Assembly: GCF_029024465.1 (NCBI RefSeq)
Contig: NZ_CP118950.1
Span: forward strand, 1-64,000
Direction of reading: 5' to 3'
Length of the DNA stretch: 64,000 nt
DNA from: Lactococcus garvieae subsp. garvieae
GTDB lineage: Bacteria > Bacillota > Bacilli > Lactobacillales > Streptococcaceae
The notes beneath the pieces were generated by a model. It saw only the letters and a list, made by a program, of their open reading frames with translations. It did not search any database and was not told the origin of the DNA. A program made the position numbers and the translations under genes. This document shows positions 38,139 through 45,548 of this stretch, in pieces; positions within the stretch are counted from its first letter, which is position 1, and the number at the start of each line of letters is the position of its first letter.

Positions 38139-39131
38139 TTAGTTTTTGTCTTCGAAATGTTTCACCAGTTGACCAGTAACATCTGTTTCTAGCATCCGAT
38201 GGATTTGGCGAATCGTTGAAACAATGGCTTCAGGGCTAGAATTACCGTGCGCTTTGATGACAGGTGCTTTGACACCTACTAAAGCTGCACCACCCGCGCT
38301 ATCGGTACTCATCGTATCTTTGAGTTTACTCAGTTCTTTTTTCACAAGCGCCCCACCGATTTTAGTGGTGAAGCCTCCGTTCATGATACCGTTTTTGATT
38401 TGACGCATGAGCACACTTGCAGTGCCTTCGATGGCTTTAAGCACAGCGTTTCCCGTGAAACCATCCGCGACAACGACATCAGCTGCTCCAGTCAAGATGT
38501 CCCGCGATTCAATATTCCCGATAAAATTAATATCTTCAATATTTGAGAGCAAAGCATGCGTTTCTTTGATCATCGTTGACCCTTTTGATTCTTCAGAGCC
38601 GTTGGAGAGAAGTGCTACACGAGGGTTTTTAACACCACGTACATTGGCCGCATAGTAGCTTCCTAGAATAGCGAAGTCTGCCAGATGCTCAGGTTTATTT
38701 TCAGCGTTAGCACCTAAATCTAACATGTCGAAGCCTGTACCATCTGCAGTAGGGAGCGTACTCATAAGAGCAGGACGGTCGATTTGTTTGATGCGGCCGA
38801 CAATAAACAAGCCCGCAGCAAGCAAAGCACCAGTGTTTCCCGCAGAAAGAACAGCATCAGCTTCACCGTCTTTGACTGCTTTGACCGCACGGACGAGCGA
38901 GCTGTCTTTTTTCTTACGGATGGCTTTTACCGGCTCATCGTGGAAGTCGATCAGTTCAGTTGTTGCGATAATTTTTACATTTTTTTCATCTTCTAAATGT
39001 GCTTTAATTGCTTCAGGTTCTCCGTAGAGCTGAAACTCAATATTTGGAAATTCTTTTTTTGCTAAATTAATTCCTTTAACGATTGACTCGGGTGCATAGT
39101 CGCCACCCATAGCATCAATTGCGATTCTCAT
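38139..39131 (-). CDS. plsX: Phosphate acyltransferase PlsX
   Basis: PlsX converts acyl-ACP to acyl phosphate, the first step of phosphatidic acid synthesis in Gram-positives (PlsX-PlsY-PlsC). The 330-residue protein begins [20 protein letters not shown] and has [19 protein letters not shown] and [17 protein letters not shown], all family hallmarks. The ribosome site GGAGGATAC is clear. In many relatives acpP follows plsX; here it faces mgtA instead. PlsC is encoded later in the window. Confidence 0.97.
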   Translation of the reverse strand: MRIAIDAMGGDYAPESIVKGINLAKKEFPNIEFQLYGEPEAIKAHLEDEKNVKIIATTELIDFHDEPVKAIRKKKDSSLVRAVKAVKDGEADAVLSAGNTGALLAAGLFIVGRIKQIDRPALMSTLPTADGTGFDMLDLGANAENKPEHLADFAILGSYYAANVRGVKNPRVALLSNGSEESKGSTMIKETHALLSNIEDINFIGNIESRDILTGAADVVVADGFTGNAVLKAIEGTASVLMRQIKNGIMNGGFTTKIGGALVKKELSKLKDTMSTDSAGGAALVGVKAPVIKAHGNSSPEAIVSTIRQIHRMLETDVTGQLVKHFEDKN

Positions 39132-39213
39132 AGTGTATCCTCCGATAATTTCTCTGTTTAATTATAACGAAAATATTTTGTTTTAGCCAATATGATTGAG
39201 GTTGAAAACAGTC

Positions 39214-39240
39214 AAAAAAGTATGAGGCAAAGCTCATACT
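39214..39240 (-). terminator. Terminator of the Cof-type hydrolase gene
   Basis: On the minus strand AGTATGAG and CTCATACT pair around six bases and run into six T residues. Confidence 0.75.
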
Positions 39241-39245
39241 CTTGA

Positions 39246-40055
39246 TTAATGTGCCAAAATGGCTTCAAGCTCAGTTAAGACAGCTGCATCACGGTTGTGC
39301 CCAATAACCTTATCGGAAATTTTTAAAACCTCCGGTATAGCATTCTCAACGGCTACAGCGGTACCTGCCAATTGTAGCATTTCTAAGTCGTTGCTTTGAT
39401 CGCCAAAAGCTGTAAGTGCCTCCGGAGTGGATTGGAGGTGTGTGAGCAAGTGGGAGAGACCTGTGGCTTTGCTGATGCCTGCTGACATGATGTCAATAGA
39501 GCGGAAACCGGTCGTTGTTGCACGAATATCGGTCATTTGTACATTTATCCAGTCTTCACATTCACGGATTTGTTCTGGTGGAAACTCTACGCAGACTTTC
39601 AATATTTCATCTTCAATATCATGGACGGATTGCACCAATTTTAAATCAGAATAGTAGAGGTTGGCAAATTCGACAAATTGTGGATCGGCTGTTTGAAGTG
39701 CATAAGCCCCGTTGAGTCCTGAAAAGAGAACAACATCACGGTGCATGTGTGGATTTTGGCGGACAAGTTCCACGAGTTTGCTGGCCTTATCTTGACCTAA
39801 GATACTGCTGTAGAGAATCTCACCCTGGTATTTAACCAGTGCACCGTTTTCCGCACAGAAGGCAACTTGGTCTTGAAACTCGTCAAAGAGTTCTTCTAAA
39901 GCCAAAAGTTGACGTCCACTTGCTGCACAAAAAAGATAATTTCTTTTTTTGAACTCTTTTAAAATATCACGTAGACGACTTTTATCGTAGGCACGGTTTT
40001 CGTCCAGAAAAGTGCCATCCATATCCGTCGCAAATATTTTCAATTGATTACTCAT
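39246..40055 (-). CDS. Cof-type HAD hydrolase
   Basis: A 269-residue HAD-superfamily phosphatase of the Cof (HAD-IIB) subgroup. Motif I is FATDMDGTFLDENR with the nucleophile aspartate, and the later motif AFGDQSNDLEMLQLAG supplies the metal-binding aspartates. The cap domain lies between. These enzymes dephosphorylate sugar phosphates, nucleotides or flavin precursors; the substrate cannot be told from sequence. It seems monocistronic with its own terminator. Confidence 0.92.
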   Translation of the reverse strand: MSNQLKIFATDMDGTFLDENRAYDKSRLRDILKEFKKRNYLFCAASGRQLLALEELFDEFQDQVAFCAENGALVKYQGEILYSSILGQDKASKLVELVRQNPHMHRDVVLFSGLNGAYALQTADPQFVEFANLYYSDLKLVQSVHDIEDEILKVCVEFPPEQIRECEDWINVQMTDIRATTTGFRSIDIMSAGISKATGLSHLLTHLQSTPEALTAFGDQSNDLEMLQLAGTAVAVENAIPEVLKISDKVIGHNRDAAVLTELEAILAH

Positions 40056-40069
40056 CTTGTCCCCTTATT

Positions 40070-40103
40070 AAAAATACTCCGCTTCAAGATAGTCTTGGCG
40101 GAG
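40070..40103 (-). terminator. Terminator of the ABC-F gene
   Basis: On the minus strand CTCCGC-CAAGA and TCTTG-GCGGAG type arms pair around a short loop, then TATTTTTAAT. Confidence 0.7.
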
Positions 40104-40130
40104 CAACAATTTATTCGTTTAAAGTTTATC

Positions 40131-41759
40131 TTAATCTTCAGACCAAAGTTCTTTCACTTTAGCTTGGACTTCATCATTAGCCAAGAAGTCATCATAAGTT
40201 TCTCCAATACGGTCAATCACGCCGTTCTTAGAAATAACAACGATATGATTGGCCAATGTATTGATAAATTCATGGTCATGTGAAGCAAAGATAATGCTGC
40301 CTTTGAATTTTTTCAGTCCGTCATTAAGTGCAGAAATTGACTCCAAGTCCAAGTGATTGGTTGGATCATCAAGAACTAAAACATTTGCACGTTGTAACAT
40401 CATTTTAGAAAGCATAACACGAACTTTTTCTCCCCCTGAAAGGACAGAAACAGACTTAAGAGACTCTTCGCCTTTGAAGAGCATACGTCCCAAGAAACCA
40501 CGGAGATAAGTATTATCATCCTCTTCTTTAGTCAAGACAAATTGACGGAGCCAGTCCAAGATAGACTCGTCTGTCGCAAAGTCACGGCTGTTATCTTTTG
40601 GAAGATAAGAACGTGATGAAGTAACACCCCATTTAATTTCACCTGTGTATTCGATATCGCCCATCAAGGCACGAATCAAGGCAGTTGTTTGGATGTCATT
40701 TTGACCGATAAAGGCAGTTTTGTCACCAGGAGCTAAGATAAAGCTGATGTTGTCAATGACTTTTTCACCATCGATTTCCACGGACAAGTTATCTACGCGG
40801 AGTAAGTCATTCCCGATTTCGCGTTCTTGATCAAAACCGATGAATGGGTATTTACGAGAAGAAGGCACAAAGCTTTCCACTTCGATTTTATCCAACATTT
40901 TCTTACGTGAAGTCGCTTGTTTTGACTTAGAGGCATTGGCTGAGAAGCGGGCGATGAAATCTTGCAGCTCTTTGATTTTTTCTTCAGCCTTACGATTGGC
41001 ATCCCCTTGCAAACGCAGGGCAAGTTCAGAAGATTCTTTCCAGAAATCGTAGTTACCAGGATAAAGTTTGATTTTACCGTAATCCAGGTCGGCCATGTAA
41101 GTACAAACGTTATTAAGGAAGTGACGGTCATGGGATACGACGATAACAGTGTTTTCAAAGTTGATGAGGAAGTCTTCAAGCCAGTTGATCGCTTGAATAT
41201 CCAAACCATTGGTTGGTTCGTCCAAGAGAAGAACATCTGGTTTACCGAAAAGCGCGCGTGCCAGAAGGACCTTAACGTGTTCGCCAGAGGTTAGGTTTGC
41301 CATGAGGTCATAATGTTGCTCTGTCTTAATGCCTAAGCTTTGAAGCAGTTGAGCAGCTTCGGCTTCGGCTTCGTAACCACCCATTTCACCAAACTCGGCT
41401 TCGAGTTCAGCAGCACGCATTCCATCTTCATCAGAAAAGTCTTCTTTCATGTAGATGGCATTTTTTTCTTGAGCGATGGCATAGAGTTTTTCGTTACCCA
41501 TCATGACAACATCAAGCGGTGTTTGATCTTCATAGTCATAGTGATTTTGACGAAGAACAGACATACGCTCGTTTGGTCCCATTGAAACGTGACCCGTTGT
41601 GGGTTGGATTTCACCATCCAAGATTTTTAAAAAAGTTGATTTACCGGCACCATTGGCACCGATTAAACCATAGCAGTTTCCTGCCGTAAACTTGATGTTA
41701 ACGTCATCAAAAAGCTTGCGGTCAGAAAATTGTAATGAAACATCAGAAACTGTAAGCAT
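40131..41759 (-). CDS. ABC-F ATPase (YkpA/YbiT-like)
   Basis: A soluble 542-residue protein with two ABC ATPase domains and no membrane segments. Walker A motifs are GANGAGKSTFLK in the first half and the altered GQNDIQTTALIR in the second. Walker B/signature regions are LLLDEPTNGLDIQAINWLEDFL and LVLDDPTNHLDLESI, with LSGGEKVRV in the second domain and LTSGEHVKV in the first. ABC-F proteins act on ribosomes as translation factors. The inter-domain linker (about residues 240-300) is long and basic. It resembles the housekeeping YkpA/YbiT branch rather than antibiotic-protection types, but this is by eye. Confidence 0.9.
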   Translation of the reverse strand: MLTVSDVSLQFSDRKLFDDVNIKFTAGNCYGLIGANGAGKSTFLKILDGEIQPTTGHVSMGPNERMSVLRQNHYDYEDQTPLDVVMMGNEKLYAIAQEKNAIYMKEDFSDEDGMRAAELEAEFGEMGGYEAEAEAAQLLQSLGIKTEQHYDLMANLTSGEHVKVLLARALFGKPDVLLLDEPTNGLDIQAINWLEDFLINFENTVIVVSHDRHFLNNVCTYMADLDYGKIKLYPGNYDFWKESSELALRLQGDANRKAEEKIKELQDFIARFSANASKSKQATSRKKMLDKIEVESFVPSSRKYPFIGFDQEREIGNDLLRVDNLSVEIDGEKVIDNISFILAPGDKTAFIGQNDIQTTALIRALMGDIEYTGEIKWGVTSSRSYLPKDNSRDFATDESILDWLRQFVLTKEEDDNTYLRGFLGRMLFKGEESLKSVSVLSGGEKVRVMLSKMMLQRANVLVLDDPTNHLDLESISALNDGLKKFKGSIIFASHDHEFINTLANHIVVISKNGVIDRIGETYDDFLANDEVQAKVKELWSED

Positions 41760-41788
41760 GGATATATTTTTCTCCTAGAGTATATTGA

Positions 41789-41812
41789 TTTATAAAAGTT
41801 AACTTTTATAAA
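41789..41812. repeat. Perfect 24-bp palindrome upstream of the ABC-F gene
   Basis: TTTATAAAAGTT (41789-41800) is followed immediately by its exact reverse complement. It lies 30-53 bases upstream of the ABC-F start codon. It could be a protein-binding dyad or an RNA hairpin in the leader. Confidence 0.8.
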
Positions 41813-41927
41813 GGTTATCGCCTTATTCTATCATATTTTCAGTCTTTTTGAAACAGCATAATTTGGGAGAAAGTGTACTTTTAGTTTTGTTTCAGTGTGG
41901 CTTTAGCCTAGCTTAAGTCGGGTCCAT

Positions 41928-42017
41928 TATAATATCTTTATTCCAATAAAATTTTTCATAAAACCTACTCCTAAAAGCAGAAAATGTCTGAGTACACTCA
42001 GACATTTTTTGTTTTTT
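41928..42017 (+). ncRNA. Candidate short transcript with intrinsic terminator
   Basis: A TATAAT at 41928-41933 precedes, by about 50 bases, a strong terminator: AAATGTCTGAGT (41982-41993), AC, and its reverse complement (41996-42007), then T residues. No plus-strand gene lies upstream, so the terminator must end a small RNA of about 75 nt or act as an attenuator for ykgJ. The -35 is weak. Supported only by this geometry. Confidence 0.4.
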
Positions 42018-42041
42018 CGATTATGATATAATAATGAAGAA

Positions 42042-42527
42042 ATGGATATAGAACATTATAAAGATTTGGCGCTTCAGAAAAAGAAAGAGCACAAGAAATT
42101 TTTGGGCAATTTAAAAAAGAAGGCGCCCAAAAACCTAGATTACCTTGTAAAAGAAACCCATGAAGAAGTTTTTGCTGAGATTGATTGTACGGCTTGTGCG
42201 AACTGCTGTAAGAGCTTAGGCCCGCTTTTTACAGAAGCGGACATTACCCGTATTTCGAAGTATCTTCGCATGAAAGCAGCCGATTTTGAAGCCCAGTATT
42301 TACGTGTAGATGAAGATGGCGACAAGGTTTTTCAAACGATGCCCTGTCCCTTTCTTGGGAGTGATAATCTTTGCAGTATTTACGAGGTTCGTCCCAAGGC
42401 CTGCCGTGAATTTCCCCACACAGACCGGAAAAAGATTTATCAAATCAATAATCTGACTTTGAAAAACACAGTAACCTGTCCGGCAGCTTATCTTTTTGTA
42501 GAAAAGCTTCGGAAAAAAATAGAGTAA
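42042..42527 (+). CDS. YkgJ-family cysteine-cluster protein
   Basis: A 161-residue protein of the YkgJ (UPF0153) family, which probably binds zinc or iron-sulphur. The conserved cysteines are visible in IDCTACANCCKSLGP, MPCPFLGSDNLCSIYEVRPKACREFPH and VTCPAA. Function is not established. The ATG at 42042 lies only nine bases after an extended -10 box TGATATAAT (TATAAT 42027-42032), and the sequence between has only a poor ribosome site, so the leader is very short or absent. Confidence 0.85.
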   Translation: MDIEHYKDLALQKKKEHKKFLGNLKKKAPKNLDYLVKETHEEVFAEIDCTACANCCKSLGPLFTEADITRISKYLRMKAADFEAQYLRVDEDGDKVFQTMPCPFLGSDNLCSIYEVRPKACREFPHTDRKKIYQINNLTLKNTVTCPAAYLFVEKLRKKIE

Positions 42528-42566
42528 AATGTTCCAACACGAGGAAAGGTGTTGGAACATTTTTGT
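42526..42566 (+). terminator. ykgJ terminator
   Basis: AAAATGTTCCAACAC pairs with GTGTTGGAACATTTT around eight bases, followed by T residues; it overlaps the stop codon. Confidence 0.9.
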
Positions 42567-42615
42567 TTCCCCCCGCAAGACTGCCTCACACAAGTGAAAT
42601 CTCAATGAAATCATT

Positions 42616-42643
42616 TTGACATCAAAACTACAAATGTTAGAAT
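42616..42643 (+). promoter_or_regulatory. Strong promoter of the sORF/DUF6273 cassette
   Basis: Consensus TTGACA (42616-42621), 16 bp spacer, extended -10 TGTTAGAAT with TAGAAT at 42638-42643. Confidence 0.75.
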
Positions 42644-42697
42644 TAAATAAGAAATATTCTTATATATGTATGATAAAAGACTTGACGAGGGAAGACT

Positions 42698-42805
42698 ATG
42701 ACTTATAATCAGCACAACACACCACAACACACCACAACGGTAGAAGACCGTCTTTTTCAACTTGCACCTCAACGCTCTAAACCTAGGGCGTTTTTTCGCT
42801 CTTGA
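42698..42805 (+). CDS. Candidate 35-residue leader peptide
   Basis: A small ORF with a good ribosome site (GAGGGAAG) and ATG at 42698. The peptide begins MTYNQHNTPQHTTTVEDRLF and ends in a basic segment rich in Arg. It is too short for usual gene callers. A 10-nt tandem repeat encodes the His/Gln/Thr-rich part. Two terminator-like hairpins lie inside its coding sequence, so translation of this ORF would control whether transcription reaches the exported-protein gene 33 bp downstream in the same frame. This is an inference; expression is unproven. Confidence 0.5.
   Translation: MTYNQHNTPQHTTTVEDRLFQLAPQRSKPRAFFRS
42713..42738 (+). repeat. 10-nt tandem repeat, 2.6 copies
   Basis: CACAACACAC occurs twice in a row followed by CACAAC. 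The unit is not a multiple of three, so gain or loss of one copy would shift the small ORF out of frame. Confidence 0.85.
42737..42757 (+). terminator. Weak hairpin with T run inside the small ORF
   Basis: ACGGT and ACCGT pair around AGAAG and are followed by CTTTTT. The stem has only five pairs, so it may be a pause site. Confidence 0.4.
42771..42796 (+). terminator. Attenuator-like terminator at the end of the small ORF
   Basis: AACGCTCTA (42771-42779) and TAGGGCGTT (42784-42792) pair over nine positions with loop AACC, then six T residues. It lies within the last codons of the small ORF, so ribosomes finishing the ORF would melt it. Confidence 0.65.
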
Positions 42806-42838
42806 AAATAAATAAATCAAAGGAAAGGAAAGATAGTT

Positions 42839-44485
42839 ATGATAATACCAGAAAAGAAAAAACGCCGGCACTTACGGAATATTGCTCTCTTAGTGCTCCT
42901 CTTGCTCGTGGTTGTTGGCACTTATGCTTTTCAAGCCTTCAATCCAAGAGCCATCAATGACCGGGAGAACCGGCAGGACATCGGAACAGGAGGTCGTGTG
43001 CACGACTACTACAATAGAGATACCGAAAACAAGGATGTCTTTGTCGAAAACTACGGGGACCGTCCCATCATGGCGCGTATCCGCCTCTCAGAGTTTTTAG
43101 AGACAAAAAGCGATGGTGAAGCAGCATTCACCCCCTTAGTGCCAGGTACTGTACGGGAGAATGTTGAAAGTTGGACCACATGGATACCCACTGCGGACAA
43201 TATCAATGTCCGCGCCAATGTCAATGGTTCCGATGCCTTTAACCGCTACTCGACCCTTACTTTGGGGTGGTCCCACCCCGGACAAGTTGCCCCGTGGTAT
43301 ATGCCCAGCTTTAATCATGACAGCGACGACCTGAGAACGGCCGCTGCTGGTCATGCGCGTGACTGGATCGAGGGGGATGGGGCCACAGACGGTGTAACTG
43401 ATGGCACGACGCACCCGGGAGATGGGACAGATGCTTACTGGTCAAGTGGCGATACTTTTGATAACAGTACAGGCATTTGGCCTGGCCAAGAGATCGTCCA
43501 AGAAGTAGCGCAAAACTTACCCCAAGGTCGACCACCCATGACGATCGAACAGTGGGATGAGTTGGAAGACTATCAAAAAATCGGTGACTTCTGGGTGATT
43601 GACCACCAGACCGGCTGGGCTTATTGGGCTTCACTCATAGAAGCTGGCAATGCGACCTCTTACTTGCTTGACGCGGCCGAGATGACTTCAGCCATTGATG
43701 AAACAGTTTCTAACGGGTATTACTATTATGGTATCCATGTGGACAGCCAGTTGATTAGCCCAAGGCACAGTGATGACTTCCTTGAGGGCGGCGATGAACG
43801 CTTGGCTGACTTCCTCACAGGGATTAGAAATAACTCTATGAATGATGCGGGATCAACGAATCCACGTTTCGAGGTTGACTCCCCACCGTCCGCCTTTAAT
43901 TTTGATACGATGCTTCCGGGGCGTGTCTTCACCATGGCTGGTGAGGAGTACCGCTACCTTGAAGACATGGAATCGGGGAATCATATGATTATCCGTCATG
44001 AAGCCATTCGCAATACAGGTTTCATGGAGCAGCCTCAAGTCCTAAGTAACTGGTTCAACGCACTTGACACTGAGGTCCAGAGTATGGTTCAACCCGTAGC
44101 TATATCGGTTCCAGCCCCAGGCGTAGCCGATGAGTCAATCACTTGGATAGACGAAGTGACGCGTTGGTTGCCTACAAATTTATCCGCCTTCCCTGCAGTG
44201 GCAGGAGATGTGACCAGTGTAAATCCGAGTGGCACGCCTCAAGCCTTTGCTCTATCCCTTGCGGATGTGGTACGCTTGTCTACGCCGGAGGGGGGCTTTC
44301 CTAACCCTGTGGCACGGAGAGGCGCACGCAGTAGCTGGTGGTGGTTACGTACCCCCGGCCCTTCACCAACTGCCGCTAATTGGGGTGTGGCTCAGGCACC
44401 TCCTACTGGTCGGTTGCATGCCCATAATCCTTACACCAATGATGTTGGTGGTGTTCGCCCAGCCCTCATCATCAACCCTAATTGA
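42839..44485 (+). CDS. Exported protein with DUF6273-like C-terminus
   Basis: A 548-residue protein. It has a basic N-terminus and one hydrophobic segment at about 14-30 (IALLVLLLLVVVGTYAF), so it is exported or membrane-anchored. The next part, with NKDVFVENYGDRPIMARIRL (64-83), resembles the start of SipW-dependent TasA/camelysin-type surface proteins. The middle is rich in Asp/Gly/Thr. The C-terminal 51 residues, with SSWWWLRTPG and GGVRPALIINP, match the look of DUF6273 domains, which may be lectin-like. Function is unknown. The DNA is clearly richer in G+C than its neighbours (67% in bases 43321-43380), suggesting transfer. There is no LPXTG motif and no neighbouring SipW. Confidence 0.75.
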   Translation: MIIPEKKKRRHLRNIALLVLLLLVVVGTYAFQAFNPRAINDRENRQDIGTGGRVHDYYNRDTENKDVFVENYGDRPIMARIRLSEFLETKSDGEAAFTPLVPGTVRENVESWTTWIPTADNINVRANVNGSDAFNRYSTLTLGWSHPGQVAPWYMPSFNHDSDDLRTAAAGHARDWIEGDGATDGVTDGTTHPGDGTDAYWSSGDTFDNSTGIWPGQEIVQEVAQNLPQGRPPMTIEQWDELEDYQKIGDFWVIDHQTGWAYWASLIEAGNATSYLLDAAEMTSAIDETVSNGYYYYGIHVDSQLISPRHSDDFLEGGDERLADFLTGIRNNSMNDAGSTNPRFEVDSPPSAFNFDTMLPGRVFTMAGEEYRYLEDMESGNHMIIRHEAIRNTGFMEQPQVLSNWFNALDTEVQSMVQPVAISVPAPGVADESITWIDEVTRWLPTNLSAFPAVAGDVTSVNPSGTPQAFALSLADVVRLSTPEGGFPNPVARRGARSSWWWLRTPGPSPTAANWGVAQAPPTGRLHAHNPYTNDVGGVRPALIINPN

Positions 44486-44635
44486 ACCCTCTCTCAGTAA
44501 TAAAAACAAATACCTCTGATGGAGTTTTAGGGCTGAAGTTGTTAGGCGAGTGTTGTCTAGAAAAACGCAGAAAGCTGAGATAGCCGTAACAAGATGGGGC
44601 TGGACAAGGCCACTAAGTTAAGAAAAAAGTTTAAA

Positions 44636-44672
44636 CAAAAAATCAGATTTCACGTTTAAATCTGATTTTTTT
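44636..44672 (+). terminator. Terminator after the exported-protein gene
   Basis: AAATCAGATTT and AAATCTGATTT pair around a six-base loop followed by T residues. It is nested in a larger inverted repeat (AGTTAAGAAAAAAG near 44617 with CTTTTTAACTT near 44676). It may serve both strands. The rest of 44486-44709 shows no gene. Confidence 0.75.
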
Positions 44673-44709
44673 ATCCTTTTTAACTTAAGGCCCTCGGTCT
44701 AAAGGGCTT

Positions 44710-45447
44710 TTATTTGTAGTAATTTTGTATAGCTTCTAGGAAATATTCGGGAAGTTGGGCATGTTTTTTGTTGTAATTGCTACGGAAGCGGGGGTCCTCA
44801 ACATACATTTGTCCTAAACCGATATGTGCTTCCGGAGTGATGGTTGCTTCGGGCCAAAAGAGTTCTAAGATTTCTTTATGGAGGGCAATAGCTTGTTGGG
44901 CGAGAGGATTGTCTTGCGTTTCATAAGCTTCTTCGAGCATCTGAACCATTTTTTCGTGGCCGTTTTGCCAATGTTGGATTTTGGCTTGATCGGCTTGAGC
45001 ATATTTTTGATAAGATTTATCTATGCGCGCACTGCCCCATTTTTGACGAATTTCTAGGCCATATTTATCTTCGTTTTCTTTCAGTTGTGTACTCTTGAGA
45101 AGTTCAAATTCTTGTTCATTCATACGATAGTCTCCTTTTTCTAACTTGTGTGACAGATGCTCAATCAATTTTTCCAGGTGCTCAAGTTGGTCATTTAATC
45201 GCGTCAAATGTTGCCTTAAAGTTTCCTTTTCCTCTTGATCTTCTGACAGGATATTTTTGATTTGATCAAGGGGCAAGTCCAACTTCCTTAAGCTCATGAT
45301 ATAAAAAATTTGAGCAATATCTTGTTCAGAATATAAACGGTAATCGTTTTGGTCTCGCACGGGGGACAGAAGCCCAACAGCTTCCCAATGGCGCAAAGTT
45401 TTGGATGTTAAGCCTGTCATTTTCGTGATCGCTTTAATATTTTGCAT
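44710..45447 (-). CDS. MerR-family regulator with TipAS effector domain
   Basis: A 245-residue activator. The N-terminal MerR helix-turn-helix is ITKMTGLTSKTLRHWEAVGLLSP...DYRLYSEQDI. A coiled-coil dimerisation helix follows (about 70-105), then a TipAS-type domain (about 125-245), which in TipA binds thiopeptide antibiotics. The natural ligand here is unknown. Its promoter has the 19-bp spacer and dyad characteristic of MerR targets, so it most likely regulates itself. No transporter is linked on the same transcript; the pip gene is downstream but ends towards it. Confidence 0.9.
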   Translation of the reverse strand: MQNIKAITKMTGLTSKTLRHWEAVGLLSPVRDQNDYRLYSEQDIAQIFYIMSLRKLDLPLDQIKNILSEDQEEKETLRQHLTRLNDQLEHLEKLIEHLSHKLEKGDYRMNEQEFELLKSTQLKENEDKYGLEIRQKWGSARIDKSYQKYAQADQAKIQHWQNGHEKMVQMLEEAYETQDNPLAQQAIALHKEILELFWPEATITPEAHIGLGQMYVEDPRFRSNYNKKHAQLPEYFLEAIQNYYK

Positions 45448-45471
45448 AAGACTCCTTTCATTGATGCTTCT

Positions 45472-45502
45472 ATTATATATCTTGACCTTAGGTCAAGGTC
45501 AA
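45472..45502 (-). promoter_or_regulatory. MerR-type promoter and operator
   Basis: On the minus strand TTGACC (45502-45497) and TATAAT (45477-45472) are separated by 19 bp. The spacer contains the dyad CTTGACCT/AGGTCAAG with one central base (45481-45497). This is the classical under-twisted promoter that MerR-type activators correct. Confidence 0.85.
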
Positions 45503-45511
45503 GGGAAATAT

Positions 45512-45541
45512 AAAAAAACTCATAAAAATATGAGTTTTTTT
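45512..45541. terminator. Terminator of pip
   Basis: ACTCATA and TATGAGT pair around four A residues, flanked by A and T runs on either side; on the minus strand it ends pip. Confidence 0.75.
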
Positions 45542-45548
45542 GCTTTTA

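Noticed and set aside
42839-44485. Diversity-generating retroelement target
   Set aside because: No reverse transcriptase, template repeat or accessory gene is in the window.
44600-44700. Insertion sequence end suggested by the nested inverted repeats
   Set aside because: No transposase or target duplication is visible; the repeats fit an intergenic terminator.
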